Below are positions 6,553 to 11,143 of a stretch of 11,143 nt of DNA, in pieces. The DNA lies in NCBI GenBank assembly GCA_035461175.1, contig DATHVR010000029.1, positions 1 through 11,143 of the forward strand. The letters are read 5' to 3'. A program made the position numbers and the translations under genes. A model generated the notes under the pieces. That model searched no databases. It worked only from the letters and a program-made list of their open reading frames with translations, and was not told the DNA's origin. The DNA is from DATHVR01 sp035461175 (GTDB lineage Bacteria > Actinomycetota > Acidimicrobiia > Spongiisociales > ZC4RG35). Every line of letters begins with the position of its first letter. Positions within the stretch are counted from its first letter, which is position 1.

Positions 6553-6666
6553 GGTTCGGCTGTACCGCTACGGTACAAAACTCTCTCGAGAACGCGCCGA
6601 AAGAGGAGAACGCCCTCAAACCGGAGAGAGTTTTGTACCCAGGCGGTACACGGGAACCTCAGGTTC
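6545..6666. repeat. 122-bp imperfect inverted repeat with nested palindromes
   Basis: The arms at 6545-6587 and 6624-6666 are reverse complements at 37 of 43 positions around a 36-nt loop. The only mismatches are two 3-nt blocks (6558-6560 and 6569-6571). Each arm holds smaller palindromes. GAACCTGAGGTTC (6545-6557) and GAACCTCAGGTTC (6654-6666) lie at the ends. TGTACCG-CTA-CGGTACA (6561-6577) and TGTACC-N5-GGTACA (6634-6650) lie inside. The innermost stem is ACTCTCTC/GAGAGAGT flanked by A4/T4. The loop carries the direct repeat GAGAACGC at 6588-6595 and 6606-6613. The element overlaps the aminotransferase stop and ends 20 nt before the next gene's ATG. It may be a dispersed palindromic repeat, a miniature element, or a terminator/attenuator. 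It has no ORF and no obvious flanking target duplication. Confidence 0.9.
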
Positions 6667-6686
6667 AGTCGGGGCGTCGGAGAGAC

Positions 6687-7550
6687 ATGAGACGTACCTC
6701 TCTCCTCTTCGTGGTCCTCGGGCTGGTGCTGGCCGCCTGTGGTGGCGACGACACCGTCCAAACGACCACGACCACCGGTCCCGGATCCACCGTGACAACC
6801 GGTGACATCGGCGTCCCTGCGAACGGCGACATCCTGCTCACCCTCACCTCCGAAGGCGGCTTCGCTCCGGTCGAGTCCCACCTCGATCGCATGCCCCGTT
6901 ATGTGCTGCTGGCCGACGGCACCCTCTATTACCAGGGACCGGTGCCGGCCATCTTCCCCGGGCCGCTACTCCCCAACGTCCAGGTCACCGAAGTCACCGA
7001 TGCACAGATGGACGAGATTCGAGAACTGGTGGAGGAGTTGGGCCTGCCCGGCATCGATGAACTCATCGACGACTCCAACGCCGAGATGGTGGCCGACGCC
7101 ACCACCGAGTTCATCACCTACTACGACGAGAACGGGACCCACCGGCTGGGTGTCTATGCCCTCGGCATCACCCAGGGAGGCGGCTCCACCGAACGCATCC
7201 TCGCCTCGGAGTTGGTCCAGGTCCTGGATGAGGCCACCGCCACCGGCGAAGCCCGGCCTTACTCCCCCGACCGTCTGCAGGTGGCGGCCGGCCCGCTCAT
7301 CCCGTTCGACGACGTCGACGGCGGCCTCCAGCCGTGGCCTCTGGAGACTGGCTTCACCGACATGCCCGACTGGGCAATGGACTGGCGGTGCGTCGAGGTC
7401 GAGGGGGACGAGGTGGGACGGTTGATCGACCTCTTCTCCGAAGCCAACCAGGCCACGCGCTGGGACACCGGCGACCAGGAGCTGACTATCAAGGCCCGTC
7501 CCCTTCTCCCCGGTGAGGCCGCCTGCGGCGGCGCCCCCCAGGGCGGCTGA
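6687..7550 (+). CDS. Putative secreted lipoprotein, function unknown
   Basis: The 287-residue product has a classic lipoprotein signal: Arg2-Arg3, hydrophobic 6-15, and lipobox LAAC with the lipidated Cys at 18. A GGDD plus Thr-rich linker (19-40) follows. The mature domain starts with a segment of the type 'LTLTSEGGF..P..' (51-63) followed by 'MPRYVLLADGTLYYQGP' (69-85), a pattern I associate with uncharacterised actinobacterial lipoproteins; no function is known to me. Two mature Cys, at 235 (WRCVEVEG) and 280 (GEAACGG), could form one disulfide. The reading frame stays open far upstream through the aminotransferase, but the ATG at 6687 is the natural start because the signal peptide begins there and GGAGAG lies just upstream. 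It directly follows the long inverted repeat and precedes the hairpin at 7564. Confidence 0.88.
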   Translation: MRRTSLLFVVLGLVLAACGGDDTVQTTTTTGPGSTVTTGDIGVPANGDILLTLTSEGGFAPVESHLDRMPRYVLLADGTLYYQGPVPAIFPGPLLPNVQVTEVTDAQMDEIRELVEELGLPGIDELIDDSNAEMVADATTEFITYYDENGTHRLGVYALGITQGGGSTERILASELVQVLDEATATGEARPYSPDRLQVAAGPLIPFDDVDGGLQPWPLETGFTDMPDWAMDWRCVEVEGDEVGRLIDLFSEANQATRWDTGDQELTIKARPLLPGEAACGGAPQGG

Positions 7551-7563
7551 GCACCCGCACCCA

Positions 7564-7610
7564 TTTGTGGGTCGTTTCTGACGCCGATGGTGTCAGAAAC
7601 CACCCACAAA
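7564..7610. terminator. Near-perfect 47-bp hairpin, possible terminator
   Basis: Arms 7564-7582 and 7592-7610 are reverse complements at 18 of 19 positions. The stem can extend by three more pairs (one G-T wobble) to leave a 3-nt loop. It starts 13 nt after the lipoprotein stop at 7550 and ends 33 nt before the next ATG. There is no T-run on either strand, so a canonical intrinsic terminator is not shown. A U-less actinobacterial-type terminator, a transcript-stabilising hairpin or a dispersed palindrome are all possible. Confidence 0.6.
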
Positions 7611-7628
7611 ACGGGAGCCGTCGCCGCC

Positions 7629-7634
7629 TACCAT
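7629..7634 (+). promoter_or_regulatory. Candidate -10 element for a leaderless transcript
   Basis: TACCAT, a TANNNT match, lies 9 nt before the ATG at 7644, and no Shine-Dalgarno intervenes. This spacing would place the transcript start at or beside the start codon. The same TACCATT sequence precedes the ATG at 5163. Confidence 0.4.
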
Positions 7635-7643
7635 TCCCCACCA

Positions 7644-8126
7644 ATGGATCCCTTCGGAGAAGTCGTAATCGGGTTGCTGATCCTGGTCGGGCTCGCCGGG
7701 ATCTTGCTCCCTGTGCTGCCCGGTCTGCTCCTGATAACCGGGTCGATCGTGGTCTGGGCGTGGGTGGAGGGCGGGGCGGCCGCGTGGACGGTGGCGATCA
7801 TTGGCCTGCTGCTCGCCGTCGTCGGAACAGTCGTCAAGTACCTGGTACCCGGTCGACGACTGCGCGACGCCGGAGTGCCCCGCTCCACCCTGTGGCTCGC
7901 CGGCGGGCTTGCCATCCTCGGCTTCTTCGTCATCCCGGTGCTGGGAGCTCCGCTGGGTTTCGTGGGGGGAACCTATCTCGCCGAGCGTCAGCGGCTCGGG
8001 CCGGAACGCGCCTGGCCGTCCACCAAGGCCTCCCTCGGTGCGGTCGGTCTGTCGATCGGGATCGAACTGTTCGCCGGTTTGCTGATCGCCGGCCTGTGGC
8101 TCGGGACGATCATCTTCTGGACGTAG
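7644..8126 (+). CDS. DUF456 family integral membrane protein
   Basis: A 160-residue, very hydrophobic Gly-rich protein of unknown biochemical role. The family pattern is visible. An N-terminal membrane hairpin contains GLAGILLPVLPGLLL (16-30). Further membrane segments lie at about 47-68, 83-110 (a glycine-zipper run IPVLGAPLGFVGGTYLAE, 97-114) and 129-158. A basic loop falls at 70-80 and an acidic/basic loop at 114-127. Length is typical for DUF456. An upstream ATG at 7587 sits in the loop of the preceding hairpin and would add 19 polar residues, so the ATG at 7644 is preferred. It lacks a Shine-Dalgarno and may be leaderless. It is followed after 3 nt by the TatD gene, so the two are probably co-transcribed. 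Confidence 0.85.
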   Translation: MDPFGEVVIGLLILVGLAGILLPVLPGLLLITGSIVVWAWVEGGAAAWTVAIIGLLLAVVGTVVKYLVPGRRLRDAGVPRSTLWLAGGLAILGFFVIPVLGAPLGFVGGTYLAERQRLGPERAWPSTKASLGAVGLSIGIELFAGLLIAGLWLGTIIFWT

Positions 8127-8129
8127 CCC

Positions 8130-8882
8130 ATGCTCGTGGACGCTCACGCCCACCTCCACATGTACGACGCCCGGGAGATCGACGAGGTCGTGGCAGAGCT
8201 GGAAGCCGACCACATCCGGGTGATCGCGGTCTCGATGGACCCGGAGACCTTCGTCGCCACCCGTGATGTGGCGGCGCGCAGCGATCGGATCATCCCGGCG
8301 TTCGGCATCCATCCCGAGCTCGCCCCGGCTCACGTCGGCGGACTCTCCACTATGGCCGATCTGGCCCAGGCGGCGGCCTGCATCGGTGAGATCGGGCTGG
8401 ACCACAGATTCGTCACGGACACCAGCGCCTACCCGTCACAGGAGACCGTGTTCGACCATCTCCTCGCCGTCGCGGCGGACCAGGGCAAGGTCGTCAACCT
8501 GCACACCGCCGGAGCCGAGCATCAGGTCGCCGACCGCCTGGCCCATTTCGGAATCACCCAGGCGATCGTGCATTGGTATTCAGGGCCGGGCGATGCCTTC
8601 GACCGGCTGCTCGATCTGGGCTGTCACTTCACCTTCGGACCGGAGGTCGGACGGTCGGCCCACATCGCCGAGTTGGCGGCGCGGACGCCGGCCGACCGCC
8701 TCCTGACCGAGACGGACAGTCCCGGCGGCCCTGAATGGTTGGGGATGGGACGCGGCCGGCCCTCCCTCGTCCGCTCGGTCGTCTCCGACCTGGCCCGGAT
8801 CCGGGGCACCAGCCAGGACGAGATCACGTCTTCGGTGGCGGCCAACCTCGACCGCCTGCTGCCCTCACCCGCGGCGGGTTAA
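8130..8882 (+). CDS. TatD family metal-dependent hydrolase
   Basis: A TIM-barrel metal-dependent hydrolase; family members act as 3'-5' DNases or related phosphoesterases in the cytoplasm. The 250-residue product shows all the expected ligands: VDAHAHLH with His6 and His8, IGEIGLDHR with Glu87, NLHTAGAE with His125, IVHWYSG with His148, and TETDSP with Asp196. Length is slightly short of the usual 255-265 but nothing is missing. The start must be at or just before Asp4, which fixes the ATG at 8130. It lies 3 nt after the DUF456 stop without its own clear ribosome site, suggesting translational coupling. The stop TAA overlaps the stop of the convergent acs gene. Substrate is not predictable from sequence alone; a divergent amidohydrolase role cannot be excluded. 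Confidence 0.88.
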   Translation: MLVDAHAHLHMYDAREIDEVVAELEADHIRVIAVSMDPETFVATRDVAARSDRIIPAFGIHPELAPAHVGGLSTMADLAQAAACIGEIGLDHRFVTDTSAYPSQETVFDHLLAVAADQGKVVNLHTAGAEHQVADRLAHFGITQAIVHWYSGPGDAFDRLLDLGCHFTFGPEVGRSAHIAELAARTPADRLLTETDSPGGPEWLGMGRGRPSLVRSVVSDLARIRGTSQDEITSSVAANLDRLLPSPAAG

Positions 8883-8886
8883 CCCT
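8877..8886. other. Overlapping convergent stop codons in a palindrome
   Basis: GGGTTAACCC is a perfect 10-bp palindrome in which TTAA (8879-8882) supplies the TAA stop of tatD on the plus strand and the TAA stop of acs on the minus strand. No intergenic terminator exists between them, so each transcript must run into the other gene. Confidence 0.9.
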
Positions 8887-10828
8887 CGACGGTGGAAGCC
8901 GACTTCTTGGCGATCTCGTCGACCACGTCCTGGTTGGCGAGGGTGGTGACATCGCCCAGGTGACGGTTCTCGGAGATGTCCTTGAGCAGCCGCCGCATGA
9001 TCTTGCCCGAGCGGGTTTTGGGAAGGTCGTCGGTGAAGACGATCGACTGGGGCTTGGCGATCGGCCCGATGTGATCGGACACGTGCTGGCGCAACTCGTC
9101 GATCAGAGCCTGGTCGCCCACCATGTGCCCGCGCAGAGTCACGAAGGCGGCGATGGCCTGGCCGGTGAGGTCGTCCTTACGGCCGATAACGGCCGCCTCC
9201 GCCACCTTCGGATGCGCCACCAGGGCCGACTCGACCTCCATCGTGGAGATGTTGTGGCCGGAGACCAGCATCACGTCGTCGACCCGGCCCAGCAGCCAGA
9301 AATACCCGTCCTCGTCCCGCTTGGCCCCGTCCCCCGGAAAGTAGCGCCCGGGGAATCGTGACCAGTAAGTGTCGACGAAGCGGTCGTCGTCACCCCAGAT
9401 GGTCCGGGCCATCGAGGGCCACGGGCTGGTTAGGACGAGGAAGCCTCCCCCACCGAGCGGAACGGAATTGCCTTCCTCGTCGACCACGTCGGCGGTGATC
9501 CCGGGCAGCGGCACGGTGGCCGATCCCGGCTTGGTGGCCGTGATCCCCGGGAGCGGCGAGATCATGATCCCTCCGGTTTCGGTCTGCCACCAGGTGTCGA
9601 CGATCGGGCAGGCCTCGCGGCCGATGTTGTGGTGGTACCAGATCCACGCCTCGGGGTTGATCGGCTCACCCACCGTGCCCAGCAGCCGCAGGGAAGAGAG
9701 ATCATGCCGCTCCGGGTACTGGTCGCCCCACTTCATGAAAGCCCGGATGGCAGTCGGCGCCGTGTAGAAGATCGTCACGCCGTAGTGCTCGATGATCTGC
9801 CACAGTCGGTCGTTCTCAGGGAAGTTGGGGGCGCCCTCGTACATCACACCGGTGGTGCGGTTGGTGAGGGGGCCGTAGACGATGTAGCTGTGCCCGGTGA
9901 CCCAGCCGATGTCGGCCGCACACCAGTAGATGTCCGAGTCGGGCTTGATGTCAAAGACCTGGGAGTGGGTGGTGGCAATGCCAGTCAGGTAGCCGCCCTG
10001 AGTGTGAACGATGCCCTTGGGCTTGCCGGTAGTCCCGGAGGTGTAGAGGATGTAGAGCGGGTCCTCGGCGTTGAGGGGGACCGCCTCGCACTCCTCGCTC
10101 TGGCCGTCGACCAGGTCGTGCCACCAGACGTCGCGGCCCTCTTCCATGTGGACATCGTTCTCGGTCCGCTTGAGAACCACCACCGTCTCCACGGCCGGGG
10201 TCTGGGCGAGGGCCACGTCCGTGTTCGCCTTGAGCGGAACCACCTTGCCGCCGCGCCAGGCGCCGTCCTGGGTGATGACGACGCGGGCCTCCGCATCGAG
10301 GATGCGACTCGCCAGAGCATCCGATGAGAAACCACCGAACACCACCGAGTGGACGAGGCCCAGGCGGGCACAGGCGAGCATGGCGATCGGCAACTCCGGA
10401 ACCATGCCCATGTAGATGGCGACCCGGTCGCCCTTCTCCAGCCCCACCGACTTGAGAGCGTTGGCGAACCGGCTCACCTCCCGATGCAGGTCGGCATAGG
10501 TGATGGTGCGGGTGTCCCCCGGCTCGCCGATCCAGTAATAGGCCACCTGGTCGCCGTGGTCATCGAGATGACGGTCGAGGCAGTTGTAGGAGAGGTTGAG
10601 CTCGCCGTCGGAGAACCACTTGTAGAAAGGAGGATTGGAGTCGTCGAGCGCCCGTGTCGGCTCCTTGAACCAGGTGATTCGGGACCGCGCCTGTTCCATC
10701 CAGTAGGCCTCAGGATCGCCCGCCGCCTCTTCGTGGATGCCCGCCTGGGCATTGGCCTGAGCGGTGAACTCCGAAGGCGGGGGGAAGCTGCGGTTCTCGC
10801 TGAGCAGGTTCTCGATCGCCTTGGACAT
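8879..10828 (-). CDS. acs: Acetyl-CoA synthetase (AMP-forming acetate-CoA ligase)
   Basis: Activates acetate with ATP and CoA to acetyl-CoA in the cytoplasm. The product is 649 residues, a normal length for Acs. It has the N-terminal Acs-specific segment (YWMEQARSRITWFKEP), the adenylate-forming P-loop YTSGTTGKPKGIVHT, DIGWVTGHSYIVYGPL, VDTWWQTETGG (acetyl-pocket Trp and ATP-binding motif), YFPGDGAKRDEDGYFWLLGR, and the C-terminal PKTRSGKIMRRLL. With this start the last motif's catalytic lysine is residue 609, the number of the lysine controlled by reversible acetylation in Salmonella Acs, so post-translational control is likely. The start ATG has AAGGAG 4 nt upstream; a TTG 48 nt further upstream is rejected. 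Convergent with tatD (4-nt stop overlap) and divergent from the SLH-like gene. Confidence 0.97.
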   Translation of the reverse strand: MSKAIENLLSENRSFPPPSEFTAQANAQAGIHEEAAGDPEAYWMEQARSRITWFKEPTRALDDSNPPFYKWFSDGELNLSYNCLDRHLDDHGDQVAYYWIGEPGDTRTITYADLHREVSRFANALKSVGLEKGDRVAIYMGMVPELPIAMLACARLGLVHSVVFGGFSSDALASRILDAEARVVITQDGAWRGGKVVPLKANTDVALAQTPAVETVVVLKRTENDVHMEEGRDVWWHDLVDGQSEECEAVPLNAEDPLYILYTSGTTGKPKGIVHTQGGYLTGIATTHSQVFDIKPDSDIYWCAADIGWVTGHSYIVYGPLTNRTTGVMYEGAPNFPENDRLWQIIEHYGVTIFYTAPTAIRAFMKWGDQYPERHDLSSLRLLGTVGEPINPEAWIWYHHNIGREACPIVDTWWQTETGGIMISPLPGITATKPGSATVPLPGITADVVDEEGNSVPLGGGGFLVLTSPWPSMARTIWGDDDRFVDTYWSRFPGRYFPGDGAKRDEDGYFWLLGRVDDVMLVSGHNISTMEVESALVAHPKVAEAAVIGRKDDLTGQAIAAFVTLRGHMVGDQALIDELRQHVSDHIGPIAKPQSIVFTDDLPKTRSGKIMRRLLKDISENRHLGDVTTLANQDVVDEIAKKSASTVEG

Positions 10829-10832
10829 TGGG

Positions 10833-10838
10833 CTCCTT
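10833..10838 (-). promoter_or_regulatory. Ribosome binding site of acs
   Basis: AAGGAG on the minus strand ends 4 nt before the ATG at 10828. It decides the acs start against longer alternatives that begin upstream. Confidence 0.75.
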
Positions 10839-10857
10839 CCGGGTTGATCCTCTCTGC

Positions 10858-10863
10858 ATCCTA
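10858..10863 (-). promoter_or_regulatory. Candidate -10 element of the acs promoter
   Basis: TAGGAT on the minus strand matches TANNNT and would start transcription about 20-25 nt before the acs ATG, leaving room for the AAGGAG site. No good -35 is seen at the usual distance. Confidence 0.35.
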
Positions 10864-10870
10864 TGTCGCC

Positions 10871-10886
10871 CAGCAATGCCTTGCTG
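10871..10886. promoter_or_regulatory. Possible operator: inverted repeat in front of acs
   Basis: CAGCAA and TTGCTG form a perfect 6-bp inverted repeat with a 4-nt spacer, immediately upstream of the candidate acs -10. This is a usual place for an activator or repressor of acetate metabolism, but the regulator is unknown and the site is short. Confidence 0.3.
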
Positions 10887-10938
10887 CAACCCCAACCCCG
10901 GTTTGGCCGTCACGCTCGACATCGCGTCGGTAGGTTTC

Positions 10939-10966
10939 TTGACATAGTGCCGATCCCCGCGAGCCT
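10939..10966 (+). promoter_or_regulatory. Candidate promoter of the SLH-like secreted protein gene
   Basis: A perfect TTGACA (10939-10944) is followed 16 nt later by GAGCCT, which keeps the A2 and T6 of a -10 hexamer but little else. It would give an untranslated leader of about 55-60 nt before the ATG at 11030. I recognise no riboswitch in that leader. The rest of the 201-nt gap between acs and this gene holds only the sites listed. Confidence 0.3.
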
Positions 10967-11029
10967 GTCGTCCGGGCAGGCACCGGCGTCCGATCGGCAA
11001 CTCGCAAGCAACCGAAGAGGAGATGCAGC

Positions 11030-11143
11030 ATGCCTGCCCCTGATCGTAAACGACGGCTGACCGCCTTCCTGGTGGCCCTGGCCGTCCTGGTAGCCACTCC
11101 ACTGGCAGTGGTAGCCGCCGACGCCTTCACCGACGTCCCCGAT
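11030..11143 (+). CDS. Secreted protein with probable S-layer-homology start (partial, cut by window end)
   Basis: The first 38 codons only. Residues 1-30 are a Sec signal peptide: basic Asp-Arg-Lys-Arg-Arg (5-9), hydrophobic 11-28, and a V-x-A cleavage context after Ala30. The mature N-terminus, DAFTDVPD, matches the opening of S-layer-homology-type repeats (F-x-D-V-P), which in actinobacteria occur in cell-surface proteins, proteases and other secreted enzymes. The body and function are outside the window. GAGGAG lies 7 nt before the ATG at 11030, supporting the start. The gene is divergent from acs across a 201-nt gap. Confidence 0.75.
   Translation, partial: MPAPDRKRRLTAFLVALAVLVATPLAVVAADAFTDVPD

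Noticed and set aside
6581..6634. Simple intrinsic terminator (CTCTCTC...GAGAGAG then TTTT)
   Set aside because: The loop would be 36 nt and the T-run is only four bases within a much longer inverted repeat, so a plain terminator does not explain the structure.
7587..7643. Earlier ATG start for the DUF456 protein
   Set aside because: It lies in the loop/arm of the 7564-7610 hairpin and adds a polar 19-residue segment not typical of the family. The ATG at 7644 starts directly before the first membrane segment.
10829..10876. TTG at 10876 as acs start
   Set aside because: It would read through the AAGGAG ribosome site. The ATG at 10828 gives the normal length and puts the conserved lysine at 609.
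10967..11029. Riboswitch in the leader of the SLH-like gene
   Set aside because: The roughly 60-nt stretch shows no consensus of any riboswitch class I know and no strong hairpin followed by a T-run.

Overview
The window is high-G+C bacterial DNA. The weight of evidence is for an actinomycetote, most plausibly an Acidimicrobiia-like lineage. The reasons are strong AGGAGG-type ribosome sites next to apparently leaderless genes, two lipoproteins with a Thr-rich linker right after the lipobox Cys, a DUF456 membrane protein, and a secreted protein starting with an S-layer-homology-like 'AFTDVPD' motif. This assignment is inference from gene style, because no rRNA or marker gene is present.

Positions 43-3610 (minus strand) are a tightly packed purine (urate) degradation operon. 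It reads allantoinase (allB), then a single polypeptide fusing allantoicase to OHCU decarboxylase, then urate oxidase. Each junction overlaps by 4 nt. Together these enzymes cover urate to 5-hydroxyisourate, OHCU to allantoin, allantoin to allantoate, and allantoate to ureidoglycolate plus urea. 5-Hydroxyisourate hydrolase and a ureidoglycolate-consuming enzyme are not in the window. They may lie beyond position 1 or elsewhere.

Positions 3680-8882 (plus strand) hold a three-domain lipoprotein of unknown function, a class III (GabT-like) aminotransferase, a second unknown lipoprotein, a DUF456 membrane protein, and a TatD-family metal-dependent hydrolase coupled to it. The gaps between these genes are rich in symmetry. 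There is a pair of 15-bp palindromic direct repeats at 5065-5116, a 122-bp imperfect inverted repeat at 6545-6666 that swallows the aminotransferase stop codon, and a near-perfect 47-bp hairpin at 7564-7610.

Positions 8879-10828 (minus strand) encode a full-length acetyl-CoA synthetase that converges on tatD, with the two stop codons overlapping in a GGGTTAACCC palindrome. Diverging from acs, a secreted SLH-like protein begins at 11030 and runs off the window.

No gap reaches 300 bases. I see no tRNA, rRNA, CRISPR array, transposase or defence system. The most unusual content is the allantoicase/OHCU-decarboxylase fusion and the intergenic inverted-repeat elements, rather than a new multi-gene system.
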